Assembly (NCBI RefSeq): GCF_947500695.1
Contig: NZ_CANMSS010000008.1
Coordinates: 1 to 64,000 of the forward strand
Length of the DNA: 64,000 bases
Direction of reading: 5' to 3'
From: an uncultured Pseudoteredinibacter sp.
GTDB lineage: Bacteria > Pseudomonadota > Gammaproteobacteria > Pseudomonadales > Cellvibrionaceae
Each line of letters starts with the position of its first letter. Positions within the stretch are counted from its first letter, which is position 1. Position numbers and translations under genes: made by a program. Under the pieces are notes generated by a model. That model did not search any database. It was given only the letters and a program-made list of their open reading frames with translations, and was not told where the DNA came from. Of this stretch, positions 1-8,723 are shown in pieces.

Positions 1-83
1 TGCAGGTGCAGGTGCAGGTGCAGGTGCAGGTGCAGGTGCAGGTGCAGGTGCAGGTGCAGGTGCAGGTGCAGGTGCAGGTGCAG
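1..83. repeat. Perfect TGCAGG hexamer tandem repeat inside dnaX
   Basis: About 13.8 uninterrupted copies of TGCAGG, continuing past the left window edge. On the minus strand it reads CCTGCA in the dnaX frame and encodes alternating Pro-Ala. The unit is a multiple of three, so changes in copy number would alter linker length without a frameshift. The identity of the copies at the third codon position suggests recent expansion by slippage. Confidence 0.95.
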
Positions 84-1293
84 CAGGATTTTCGATCTGG
101 GATTCTGCACTTGCAACAGCACTATTCGACTCAACAACATCTGCAGCGACGCTCACAGCCGCTACAGGAGCATTATTCGCTAAAGGTTTATTTGGTACCT
201 TAGGCACGCCCTGCGGTTTAAAGGCGAGCATCCGCAAAACAGCCATCTCAAAGCCACCACGTGGGTCTGGCGAAAGAGGCAAGTCTCGACGGGCTAGCAA
301 AGCCGTTTGGTAAAACAGCTGCACATCTTCAGCCGCCATTTGCTGGGCCAATGCAATAACCTGTTCTCGGTCGCCAGCACTATTATCCACGGCATCTGGA
401 ACCGCCTGAGCGATTGCCACTCGATGCAGCAGCGCCAGCAATTCGGCCAGTGCAGAATCATAATCGGGGGCCTGCTCAGCCATTTGAGCGACGATCGCAA
501 GAGCTTGGCTACCATCAGCCATAGCGAGCGCCTGACAGATCGATACGATATGAGATTGATCCAAAGTGCCCAACATGGCCCGTACTTCAGCTTCGTGCAC
601 TTTGCCGCTACCAAATGCGATAGCCTGATCGGTTAAACTCAAGGCATCGCGCATACTGCCATCGGCTGCCCTGCCAAGTTGCCATAGTGCCGGCTCTTCA
701 AAGGGCACCATTTCTTTATCGAGAATAAACTGTAGATGGCCGACAATGCGCTCAGGGTTCATGTTCTTTAAGTTGAACTGCAAACAGCGCGACAGCACGG
801 TTACTGGTAGCTTTTGAGGGTCGGTAGTGGCCAGTAAGAATTTCACATGCGGAGGTGGCTCTTCAAGTGTTTTTAGCAGCGCATTAAAACTGCTGTTGGA
901 GAGCATATGAACCTCATCGATAAGGTACACCTTGTAGCGCCCTCGAGTCGGCGCATACTGCACATTATCGAGAAGCTCACGAGTATCTTCTACTTTGGTT
1001 TTTGAGGCCGCATCCACCTCAATGAGATCTACGAATCGGCCCTCGGCAATTTCTATACAGGCCCCGCATTGGCCACAGGGTTCTGATGACACTCCCTGCT
1101 CGCAGTTTAAGCACTTCGCCAAGATACGAGCGATAGTGGTTTTACCGACACCGCGGGTACCGGTGAATAGATAAGCATGGTGCAATCGATTATGGTCTAG
1201 GGCATTGATCAAAGCCCTGAGCACATGCTCTTGCCCAACCATTTCACGAAAAATACGTGGGCGCCATTTGCGCGCCAATACCTGATAGCTCAT
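1..1293 (-). CDS. dnaX: DNA polymerase III subunit gamma/tau (partial, 3' end outside window)
   Basis: Clamp-loader ATPase of the replicative polymerase. The visible 431 residues begin MSYQVLARKWRP and hold the Walker A motif GTRGVGKTT, a four-cysteine zinc module (CLNC...CGQCGAC), the DEVH Walker B motif and the SRC sensor region (LSRCLQF). The ORF has no stop before the left window edge, so the tau C-terminus is missing from view. The last visible part is an Ala-Pro repeat encoded by a perfect hexamer repeat, consistent with the flexible linker after domain III. I see no E. coli-type A AAA AAG slippery heptamer in the visible part, so whether a short gamma form is made cannot be judged. ffs lies upstream on the same strand, an arrangement I recall from Pseudomonas. 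Confidence 0.97.
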   Translation of the reverse strand, partial: MSYQVLARKWRPRIFREMVGQEHVLRALINALDHNRLHHAYLFTGTRGVGKTTIARILAKCLNCEQGVSSEPCGQCGACIEIAEGRFVDLIEVDAASKTKVEDTRELLDNVQYAPTRGRYKVYLIDEVHMLSNSSFNALLKTLEEPPPHVKFLLATTDPQKLPVTVLSRCLQFNLKNMNPERIVGHLQFILDKEMVPFEEPALWQLGRAADGSMRDALSLTDQAIAFGSGKVHEAEVRAMLGTLDQSHIVSICQALAMADGSQALAIVAQMAEQAPDYDSALAELLALLHRVAIAQAVPDAVDNSAGDREQVIALAQQMAAEDVQLFYQTALLARRDLPLSPDPRGGFEMAVLRMLAFKPQGVPKVPNKPLANNAPVAAVSVAADVVESNSAVASAESQIENPAAPAPAPAPAPAPAPAPAPAPAPAPAPA

Positions 1294-1496
1294 TGCGGTT
1301 GCTTATTCCTATTCTACGATTGCGCCATTATATCCCAGACCAGCCAGTGGCCACTACGGTAGGAACGCTTTATTTGCCAAGCAAATCAAATATCTAGCCC
1401 ACAAAGACAGATAAGGCGAACTCAGAAATATATTACCGGCTAAGGTGCTTCAATCGAAAAGTAATAAGGGGAGATTTAAACGATAAGGAAAGCTTG

Positions 1497-1611
1497 GGTG
1501 GCGGCTCAAGCCAGCCACACCCCGGCACATGACGTCACTACTACCGTTGCTCCCTTCCGGGCCTGGCGGGGTTCGTAGCTAATCATTGCGAGAGGACCGA
1601 CAAGAGCCACC
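1497..1611 (-). ncRNA. ffs: 4.5S RNA, signal recognition particle RNA
   Basis: On the minus strand this ~115-nt stretch starts GGTGGCTCTTG and ends CAAGCCGCCACC, so the two ends pair. The centre holds the conserved SRP domain IV sequence, with AGGCCCGGAAGGGAGCAAC around the GGAA tetraloop and the asymmetric/symmetric bulges. This is the RNA scaffold of the Ffh-FtsY targeting pathway for inner membrane proteins. It sits between serC and dnaX, all on the minus strand. The ends are inferred from pairing and may be off by a few bases. Confidence 0.95.
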
Positions 1612-1627
1612 ATTGCAAGAGCGCGGC

Positions 1628-1656
1628 ATTATCCGTGCTTTTTGAGCAACATGCAA
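1628..1656 (-). promoter_or_regulatory. Sigma70 promoter of ffs
   Basis: On the minus strand TTGCAT (1651-1656) is separated by exactly 17 bp from GATAAT (1628-1633). A GC-rich discriminator (GCCGCGC) follows, ending about 10 nt before the SRP RNA 5' end. A GC-rich discriminator is typical of growth-rate and ppGpp-controlled stable RNA promoters. The short leader would be removed during 5' processing. Confidence 0.7.
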
Positions 1657-1719
1657 GCCCAGCTTTCACGCTGCTCAAAGGCCGCTCAGCCTGTTGATAT
1701 TTAGAGCAATTTAAAGCTC

Positions 1720-2862
1720 TCAACAAGCCAATTCAGACCCACATACCTCCTGATAGGCCCAGGCTAACCAAGGTAACATCTTGGCCAAATCAGCGGATTC
1801 AACAGTGGCGCCGCACCAAATGCGCAAGCCAGCGGGCGCATCTCGATAGGATTCGATATCGAAGGCAATATTCTCTTCAGCCAACAGTGTACATATGTCC
1901 CTTAGCTGTTCCCCACTCGCCTGCAGAGTTAGACACACACTGGTGCTTGATAAGGTCTCCGGATCCTTTGCCAGAAAATCAATCCAATCATTTTCTGCGA
2001 CAAACTTATGTACTTCAGCCAAATTGGCTTCAGCTTTTGCGACAGCCCAAGGCAAGCCGCCATTTTCTTCAACCCAATTCAGGGCATCTAAATAATCGGC
2101 CACCGCCAGCATAGAAGGCGTATTGATGGTAGCACCTTTAAAAATGCCTTCGATCAACTTGCCATTTTTCGTTAAACGAAAGATCTTCGGCAAAGGCCAA
2201 GGTGGCTGGTAGCTCTCTAAGCGCTCAACCGCACGTGGACTCAAGATCAACATTCCATGTGCGCCTTCCCCACCAAGCACCTTTTGCCACGAGAACGTAA
2301 TCACATCGAGCTTATGCCAAGGCATGTCCATGGCAAATACCGCCGAAGTTGCATCGCAAATCGTTAGCCCTTCGCGGTCGTCCGCAATCCAATCGGCATT
2401 GGGGACCCGCACCCCTGAAGTGGTGCCGTTCCAAGTAAAGACAATATCGTGGTTCGAGTTTGCTTGGCTTAGATCAGGCAAGAAACCATAATCCGCTTCA
2501 ATCAGGCGCACATTATCAAGGCGCAATTGCTTGGAGATATCCGTCATCCAGCCACGACCAAATGACTCCCATGCTAGTACATCGACGGGGCGCTGCCCTA
2601 ATAAGGACCACAGCGCCATCTCCACAGCTCCGGTATCTGAAGCCGGCACAATCCCAACTCGGTAGCCCTCTGGCAAGCCCAATAAGTCAGCTGTTTGCTC
2701 ACAGGCCTTCTGCAAAGCCGCCTTACCCACGCTGGAACGGTGAGATCGTCCTAAAGTACTAATATCTAAGGCCGAAACAGAGTAAGCAGGACGTTTACTA
2801 CATGGACCAGAAGAAAAATGTGGATTAAGGGGTTTATCAGTCGGTTTTAGCAAAGCGCTCAT
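1720..2862 (-). CDS. serC: Phosphoserine aminotransferase, alphaproteobacterial/Methanosarcina type
   Basis: PLP enzyme that converts 3-phosphohydroxypyruvate to phosphoserine with glutamate as amino donor (serine synthesis). Residues [42 protein letters not shown] and the Schiff-base lysine in [15 protein letters not shown] are all present. The sequence matches the SerC subgroup known from alphaproteobacteria and Methanosarcina (TIGR01365-like), not the E. coli-type SerC. I chose ATG 2862 (380 aa): GAGG lies 7-8 nt upstream and the family starts here. A TTG at 2892 in the same frame would add ten residues with no homology. No serA or serB is nearby. Confidence 0.9.
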   Translation of the reverse strand: MSALLKPTDKPLNPHFSSGPCSKRPAYSVSALDISTLGRSHRSSVGKAALQKACEQTADLLGLPEGYRVGIVPASDTGAVEMALWSLLGQRPVDVLAWESFGRGWMTDISKQLRLDNVRLIEADYGFLPDLSQANSNHDIVFTWNGTTSGVRVPNADWIADDREGLTICDATSAVFAMDMPWHKLDVITFSWQKVLGGEGAHGMLILSPRAVERLESYQPPWPLPKIFRLTKNGKLIEGIFKGATINTPSMLAVADYLDALNWVEENGGLPWAVAKAEANLAEVHKFVAENDWIDFLAKDPETLSSTSVCLTLQASGEQLRDICTLLAEENIAFDIESYRDAPAGLRIWCGATVESADLAKMLPWLAWAYQEVCGSELAC

Positions 2863-3434
2863 GCACAGCCTCGTTACATCGGAGCCTAACAATAGGCAGA
2901 TTGATCAGGTGGCGCATTATGCCAGAATTCAGCATTTCAGGTATTGTTCTTTCTTATTGCCAAGCACATACCTTCGACTGATAGTACCCAGAGAAGATTC
3001 ACGTTATTTTTTAGCACTTTGGCCTAATTAGAATCGCGCTGCGGTTTGTATAACGCCAAAAAAGGGCTAGGCTAATAGGAGTAGCAGTCCAATCGAACGG
3101 TGCTAATTTGGCACCTAAAATAGCGCTTTAAAGCAAGTTGTCATCTTCTAGGGCACTTAACAATTACTGCGTTTTCGATGACACTGGAACATCTATCGCT
3201 TAAATGCCTACCAAGGACGAAGAAGTAGAACCAAAAATAATACCCTTTTACAGAAATGGAAGGTCAGGCAATCAGTCAGGTAAAAGTTGGCAAGCAGATG
3301 AACAGGGCTAAGGAATCAATGGACATTGCAAATAAGCCAATTGCTACTTCAGCAATACCTAAGGCCCCCAATAGACGGGCGTCTGAGTCGCTCTCAGGCT
3401 GCCTGGCGGCTGCAGTAATAGGTAAATAGCCATA
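2863..3434. other. Intergenic region between divergent serC and the PAS-GGDEF-EAL gene
   Basis: About 570 bases with no convincing coding ORF, RNA gene or terminator. It must hold the promoters of both divergent genes. A sigma54-like string near 3108 has wrong spacing and was rejected. Confidence 0.5.
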
Positions 3435-5354
3435 ATGATAAAAGACGAAGAAGCTAACAAGCTGAACTCGCAAGCAAGCTATGAGCAAATCGAAGCGCTG
3501 GCCGAGACCAATCGCCTGCTCAACGAAGACCTGAACCGCTGGAAGCGCATTGAGCAAAAACTCCAGCGCAGCGAAGAAAAATACCGCATTTTGTTTGAAG
3601 CTTCCGGCGACGCACATTTTGTCCTTCAGTCACGCGCCGTCATGGACTGCAACCAAGCCGCACTAAAATTATTTGGCTACAGCGCCAAGCACGATGTGCT
3701 TGGCATGGGTTTAATGCAGCTGGTACGAATTAGCAAAACAGAAAGCTCCCTAAGCCTGGAAAAATTCCAGGAAATGATTTTTAAAACGCATAGTCAAGGC
3801 AGCCACACCTTTGAATGGCAGGCCCGCACCAAAGACAATTATGCCATTCCGGTAGAAATTCTACTTACCGCGCTGCCCATTGAAGGTGGCGAGGTGTTAC
3901 AGGTTGTTTTTCGTGACATCAGCGAACGAAAACGTGCCCAGGAAGAAGCCATCTACCTTGCATATTATGACGCCCTAACCGGCCTTCCCAACCGCCGTCT
4001 GTTTTTGGATAGGCTAGAACAGAGTTTTGAGAATTCTCGTCGGCGCTCACATAAATTGGCCTTGCTGTTTATCGACCTTGATCGATTTAAAAATATTAAT
4101 GACTCACGTGGCCATGCAGCGGGCGATGAACTACTGCAATTGTTCTCTGCTCGACTACAAGGATTAATTCGTAGCCAAGATACACTGGCTCGCCTAGGCG
4201 GTGATGAATTTGTCGTGCTGATGGAAGATTTAGACAGCAACATTGAAACCGCCACCTCTCATGCCAGCCACCTGGCCGATAAGCTACTACAATCACTAGA
4301 GTCCCCTATACCCCTTGAATCTGGCGATTGCCATATCACCGCCAGTATCGGCGTTATGGTATTTCCATTAGGTGACGAATCCAGTGAGTCAGCCTTACAG
4401 AAAGCCGATATGGCGATGTATCTGGCCAAACAAGATGGTCGTAATCGTGTGCAAGTTTTTCACGCCTCTATTTACGAGGCGGTAGATCGACGTATCGCCA
4501 TGGAAAACGAACTGCATAAAGCACTCGCGAATGAGCAGCTCGATTTAAATTACCAACTACAATTTGATCGACACTACCGCCCTGTCGCGGTTGAGGCGCT
4601 TTGTCGCTGGAACCACCCTGAGTGGGGAGACATCAGTCCAGGCACCTTTATCCCTATTGCCGAAGAGTCCGGCATTATTATCGAGCTTGGCAAACGTGTG
4701 CTGCAAAATGCTGTGGCTGAAATTCATAAACTTAACCTTCGCTTGCACCCTGATCATCGCATACGCTTATCGGTTAATGTTAGCCCACAACAATTTGAAC
4801 ACCCAAGCTTTATCAAGATTATTGAAGCCCTCTGCGAAAAGCATGATTTGCCGCCGGGCTTCCTAATGTTAGAGATTACTGAAAACACTTTCATGTCAGA
4901 TCTCAACAGCATGGTAGAGTTGATCCATCGCCTACGGGATATGGGCATTTATACTTCGCTGGATGATTTCGGAACCGGCTTTTCTTCGTTGAGCTATTTG
5001 AAAAAGTTGCCCATACGAGAACTGAAAATTGATACCTCTTTTATCAGCGAACTCGAACACAATAATGATGATGTGGTATTGGTAAAATCCATTTTAGCGA
5101 TTGGCCAACATTATCGCCTGCAGGTCGTCGCTGAGGGTGTTGAACTCAGGCACCATCTGCTATTGCTAAAAACCTATGGCTGCGATTTGTTTCAAGGCAG
5201 CCTATTTGCGCGCCCTATGCCAGCATCACACCTTGAGGACTTTATTCAAGAGCAGCATCGTCGCTTGCTGGACCCAAGCTTTGATATTACCCGCTCTATT
5301 GGCAAAGAAGACAGTGAAGACAACCAAGGTGAACTCAACCTAAGCTCTAACTGA
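3435..5354 (+). CDS. PAS-GGDEF-EAL cyclic-di-GMP enzyme
   Basis: 639-residue cytoplasmic protein with no membrane segment: N-terminal coiled coil (about 10-50), PAS domain (about 48-168), GGDEF domain (about 172-342) and EAL domain (about 355-605). The cyclase signature is intact (RLGGDEF, 253-259), with an inhibitory I-site RSQD exactly five residues upstream (246-249). The EAL domain keeps the catalytic set: EAL at 387, the Asn in SVNVSPQQF, the Glu in LEITEN, DDFGTGFSSL, LKID and VAEGVE. Both synthesis and hydrolysis are therefore possible; net output cannot be read from sequence. It is likely monocistronic. GST follows 157 nt later. Start ATG 3435 directly follows an in-frame stop. Confidence 0.93.
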   Translation: MIKDEEANKLNSQASYEQIEALAETNRLLNEDLNRWKRIEQKLQRSEEKYRILFEASGDAHFVLQSRAVMDCNQAALKLFGYSAKHDVLGMGLMQLVRISKTESSLSLEKFQEMIFKTHSQGSHTFEWQARTKDNYAIPVEILLTALPIEGGEVLQVVFRDISERKRAQEEAIYLAYYDALTGLPNRRLFLDRLEQSFENSRRRSHKLALLFIDLDRFKNINDSRGHAAGDELLQLFSARLQGLIRSQDTLARLGGDEFVVLMEDLDSNIETATSHASHLADKLLQSLESPIPLESGDCHITASIGVMVFPLGDESSESALQKADMAMYLAKQDGRNRVQVFHASIYEAVDRRIAMENELHKALANEQLDLNYQLQFDRHYRPVAVEALCRWNHPEWGDISPGTFIPIAEESGIIIELGKRVLQNAVAEIHKLNLRLHPDHRIRLSVNVSPQQFEHPSFIKIIEALCEKHDLPPGFLMLEITENTFMSDLNSMVELIHRLRDMGIYTSLDDFGTGFSSLSYLKKLPIRELKIDTSFISELEHNNDDVVLVKSILAIGQHYRLQVVAEGVELRHHLLLLKTYGCDLFQGSLFARPMPASHLEDFIQEQHRRLLDPSFDITRSIGKEDSEDNQGELNLSSN

Positions 5355-5511
5355 AGCCCCCGCGAAAACTGACACTTTACCAGTCTTTCTGACAATGACC
5401 CGAAAAAGAAAAGTTAAACTCAGCGGGCAGACCATACAGGTTTAGAATTTCTATTGTTTCTCGATATTTGAAGCTCTAATATAAGCTCAAAACCCAGCAC
5501 AGGATTGAAGC

Positions 5512-6123
5512 ATGAGAATATTCGAAACCAAAACCACCCCCAACGGCCGACGCGTACGCATGTTTTTAGCTGAAAAAGATATCGACATCGAGTATGTGCA
5601 GGTGGATATTGTAGCGGGTGAAAATATCAGCCCTGAGTTTTTGGCCAAGAACCCAGGCGGCAGAATCCCAGTGTTAGAATTGGACAATGGCAACTACATC
5701 AGCGAAACCGTATCTATTTGCCGTTACTTTGAGGAATCTGACCCTAGCAATACCCCGCTAATGGGTAGCACTCCAGAAGAGAAAGCCCGCATTGATATGT
5801 GGCAGCGCCTGGTTGAGTTTAATCTAATGATGAACGTCGGCTTTTGCTTTAGAAATGTGACCGGGTACTTTAAAGATCGCGAAACACCAGTAAAAGAATG
5901 GGGTGAAGTTTGCGGCGAACAAGCAGTTAAGTTTTATGATGTTTTAGATCACCAACTCAGCCAAAATGAGTTTATCGCAGGTGATAGCTTCAGCATTGCC
6001 GATATCACCGCAATATGCGCTATCGACTTTGCCCGCGTTATGAAACTAAACCCAGAAGAGCGTCACACAAACCTACTACGCTGGCGTGAAGCCGTTTCAG
6101 CACGCCCAAGTGCGCAGGCTTAA
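5512..6123 (+). CDS. Glutathione S-transferase family protein
   Basis: 203 residues with the two-domain GST layout. The N-terminal thioredoxin fold holds the cis-proline motif GGRIPVLEL and the glutathione-binding E-T/S pair in YISETVSICRYF. The helical C-terminal domain holds the N-capping motif (GDSFSIADITAI). The N-terminus (MRIFETKTTPNGRRVRMF) lacks an obvious Tyr/Ser/Cys of a classical class at the usual place, so the substrate class cannot be assigned. It probably acts in detoxification or redox metabolism. A strong hairpin terminator follows at 6158. Confidence 0.88.
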   Translation: MRIFETKTTPNGRRVRMFLAEKDIDIEYVQVDIVAGENISPEFLAKNPGGRIPVLELDNGNYISETVSICRYFEESDPSNTPLMGSTPEEKARIDMWQRLVEFNLMMNVGFCFRNVTGYFKDRETPVKEWGEVCGEQAVKFYDVLDHQLSQNEFIAGDSFSIADITAICAIDFARVMKLNPEERHTNLLRWREAVSARPSAQA

Positions 6124-6157
6124 AAAGTTGCTAAATAAGTTAGCAAACTAGTATCAA

Positions 6158-6190
6158 ATAAAAAGGGCCAAACTTCTCGGCCCTTTTTAT
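6158..6190. terminator. Bidirectional rho-independent terminator
   Basis: Stem ATAAAAAGGGCC (6158-6169) pairs perfectly with GGCCCTTTTTAT (6179-6190) around a 9-nt loop. A/T runs on both sides let it serve the convergent GST (+) and cnoX (-) genes. Confidence 0.9.
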
Positions 6191-6257
6191 TTCTTTGTTT
6201 ATTCCGCACTCTTGTTTTCATTCTAGTAGCTATCGCCGTGCAATGGCGATTCATGCC

Positions 6258-7112
6258 CTAGTAAAGCAAGCTAAAAACCTGACGTTGATATTTGATCGCC
6301 AAAGGATCAGCTTTACCCAGTGCAGCGATGATATCTAAAGTGGTCTTTTTCACCTCACCTTCTTTGCAGTTGATATCTTTACGCAACATGCTCAACAAAA
6401 GCTCCAGCGCCTCTTCAGAATGTTGGTGTTGGGAATATTGAATGGCTAACTGCAATTGCAAGTCGATATTTTCAGGGTCTGCTGCCAAGGCTTCTTCTAG
6501 TGCTGTAACTTTTGGGGATTTGGCCGCATTCTGCTTCAGATCCAACAGGGCCAACAGCTGCTCATATTGTGCATCTTGTTCAGCCATTGGAATACTTTGA
6601 ATAATGGCTTCGGCTTCAGCGCAGCGATTCAGCTCCAGATAAACGCGGGCCAGTGTTTTACCGATGGCAATATCTGAAGATGATAATTCATAAGCTTGGC
6701 GCAATAGCTCTAGCGCTTCGGCCCACTGTTCGTCCTGCAGTAAAGGTGCAGCTTGCTGTAACAAGGCATCCCAAGGTTTAGGCAAGTATTTCGCTAAAAC
6801 TTCACGAACCTGCAGCTCGCTTTGCGCTCCTTGAAAACCGTCTACCGGCTGGCCATTTTGCATCACCACTACCGTTGGCAGACTGCGTACGCCAAATTGA
6901 GCAGCGATTTGTTGTTGCTCATCGGCATTAACTTTAGCCAACAAGAAGGCTCCAGCGTACTCATTAGCCAAGCTTTCCAAGATCGGCATAAGGCTTTTAC
7001 AAGGGCCGCACCAATCCGCCCAAAAGTCGATGACCACTGGCCGCTGCATAGATTCATCGATCAGCAACTGCTGGGCATTTTCCATGGTGATATCAACAAT
7101 AAACTCGCTCAT
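6258..7112 (-). CDS. cnoX: Thioredoxin-like co-chaperone CnoX (YbbN)
   Basis: 284 residues: N-terminal thioredoxin domain (about 1-110) followed by a TPR-like helical domain with paired helices (about 120-284). CnoX/YbbN holds unfolded proteins under oxidative (HOCl) stress and hands them to DnaK and GroEL. Here the active site is WCGPC (C35, C38), a complete CxxC. E. coli CnoX has lost the first cysteine, so this version should also be able to act as an oxidoreductase. Length and architecture match the family. GGAAG lies 7 nt before ATG 7112. Confidence 0.92.
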   Translation of the reverse strand: MSEFIVDITMENAQQLLIDESMQRPVVIDFWADWCGPCKSLMPILESLANEYAGAFLLAKVNADEQQQIAAQFGVRSLPTVVVMQNGQPVDGFQGAQSELQVREVLAKYLPKPWDALLQQAAPLLQDEQWAEALELLRQAYELSSSDIAIGKTLARVYLELNRCAEAEAIIQSIPMAEQDAQYEQLLALLDLKQNAAKSPKVTALEEALAADPENIDLQLQLAIQYSQHQHSEEALELLLSMLRKDINCKEGEVKKTTLDIIAALGKADPLAIKYQRQVFSLLY

Positions 7113-7295
7113 TTAAGGCTTCCAAGAATAGTTTGAAATTTTAGCTTGCTCAGCGGGGTTCCCAGCGGCAACGCTTCTTATATATTTGAAATGGGGGTAA
7201 GTATACTGAAATTCAAGGAAAAGAGAGAAATGAACGAGCCTCAAAACGAAGCGCTTGAGACTCGCTGCTTTAGACTAGCTCCTATGGCAATCTGA

Positions 7296-8210
7296 CTAAG
7301 CGACAGCCGCCGCGCCGCTCAACATAGCTTCGACATTTGGAGCTTTATCCAAAGGATAGAACTGCTGGGTACAAGACAAGCTATAAGCCTCACCAAGCGT
7401 ATCAACAGCTTCCTGAAGACGCTGGCTTAATAATTCGATTTCCTCAGGGCTATTCGCCAAGGCAACCACAACAAAGCTGTCATCTCGCATACGGGCCACC
7501 ACATCCGAACCACGCAAGCGGGTTTGGATGGTCTCGCCTATCGTCGCGAGGGCTTTTTCATAGCTGTCGTCTTCACTTCGACTCAAGCCTTCAACGCTGA
7601 CACCTATAACGCCAATATCAAAGCCATAGCGCCGAGCAAATTGCATGCAAGACTGGCCCAATGTACTTAAGCCCTGGGCGTTGTACATATCATCAGGATG
7701 ATCCTTAAGCGCCATTTCGCGCATTAATTCAAACTGATCCCATAACTGTAGATCCTGCTCAATCAAATCACGCAACTGCACCATCAATCGCATGAAAGCA
7801 TCGCCATAGGCCGTAATGGAATGATCCATTACGCAAATACAACCAAAGGCCGTGCCATCAGGCCATAGAATTGGCATTCCTAGGAAAGAGCAGAAGCCCT
7901 CTTCTACAACCTCAGGATTATCAGACCAGCGCGGGTCAGCCTGGGCATCGGCGACGTATAGAGTTTCACCGCTTTCTACAACGGCTTTAGCAAATACATT
8001 GGCATCTGGTGCGTAGGTCATACCCGCCGGATAGGGCCCTCGATTGCCAAAGTTAGATGCGGTGTATTGAAAGCCCTGGCGATTGGCCTGGATAATTAGA
8101 CCTACTGGGGCGTCGTATAACTCAGCCATGAGGCCGACGGTTTTTTGCCATTTATTGAGACAGAAATTTGCAGAGTCTGACTCTAATAGCCATTGATCCT
8201 TATTAATCAC
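7296..8210 (-). CDS. GAF domain protein with degenerate GGDEF domain
   Basis: About 304 residues. The N-terminal half is a GAF domain (motifs ETLYVADAQADPRW, SFLGMPILWPDG and FGCICVMD). The C-terminal half aligns with GGDEF domains, but the catalytic GGDEF is replaced by RDDSF (about 242-246) and the metal-binding DxD region is not evident. The I-site RGSD (about 233-236) is kept at the correct five-residue distance. It should not make c-di-GMP but could bind it. I chose GTG 8210 because AAGGGG lies 8 nt upstream; an upstream TTG at 8246 has no ribosome site. Monocistronic. Confidence 0.8.
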   Translation of the reverse strand: MINKDQWLLESDSANFCLNKWQKTVGLMAELYDAPVGLIIQANRQGFQYTASNFGNRGPYPAGMTYAPDANVFAKAVVESGETLYVADAQADPRWSDNPEVVEEGFCSFLGMPILWPDGTAFGCICVMDHSITAYGDAFMRLMVQLRDLIEQDLQLWDQFELMREMALKDHPDDMYNAQGLSTLGQSCMQFARRYGFDIGVIGVSVEGLSRSEDDSYEKALATIGETIQTRLRGSDVVARMRDDSFVVVALANSPEEIELLSQRLQEAVDTLGEAYSLSCTQQFYPLDKAPNVEAMLSGAAAVA

Positions 8211-8688
8211 TCGTGTAACCCCTTTGTTGGGCACTTTGTGGAACAAACTGCCTGGAGTGCGCAGCTAATACTTCTAGCAGAGTTTATGAGCACATGGCTC
8301 GCCAAGATCGAGGTGCCATAACATCCAGTGATGGACAACCTCTATAAAACATAGCATTGCTTATTCATCCCTCAAGCTTCAAAAACAAAAACTACGCTAT
8401 AAGACAAATATCGGTGATAAACCTCATAAAGACAACTAAATCACCTAGTACTTTTGATTGGTTTTCTAGTGATAATTAAGTTTTTGTTGTTTTTAGTCAG
8501 GCTAGGTTCAATTAAGCACTATTTATTAGGCAATTAAGACAGGATTAGCTCGGCAATAACAGCAGGCTGCAAGGTGGTTTAACGAGACTCAAAACAACGA
8601 GACCGAAGAGGATAGTTTTACGCAGCTATAGAGCTTACTTACTCATGCTATAGCGCTTTTTATTAATAAAAGGAGACAGGAATTAAAG
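8211..8688. other. Non-coding gap between GAF gene and MBL hydrolase gene
   Basis: About 480 AT-rich bases with only trivial ORFs on either strand. It contains the promoter of the GAF protein and ends at a terminator. No RNA gene was recognised. Confidence 0.5.
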
Positions 8689-8716
8689 AAAAAGCCCCTT
8701 TAAAAGGGGCTTTTTA
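8689..8716 (-). terminator. Terminator of the MBL-fold hydrolase gene
   Basis: AAAAAGCCCC and GGGGCTTTTT form a near-perfect palindromic hairpin around TTTTAAAA, just downstream of the minus-strand stop at 8724. Confidence 0.85.
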
Positions 8717-8723
8717 GGCAGGC

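Noticed and set aside
1..300. Search for the dnaX A AAA AAG frameshift site
   Set aside because: No such heptamer is visible, but the gene runs off the window, so its absence cannot be claimed.
294..636. Two overlapping ORFs of about 106-109 codons inside dnaX
   Set aside because: Both are out-of-frame shadows of dnaX, which reads continuously through this stretch.
3106..3124. Sigma54-like string TTGGCACC...AGCGC upstream of the PAS-GGDEF-EAL gene
   Set aside because: The GG and GC doublets are 11 bp apart instead of the strict 10.
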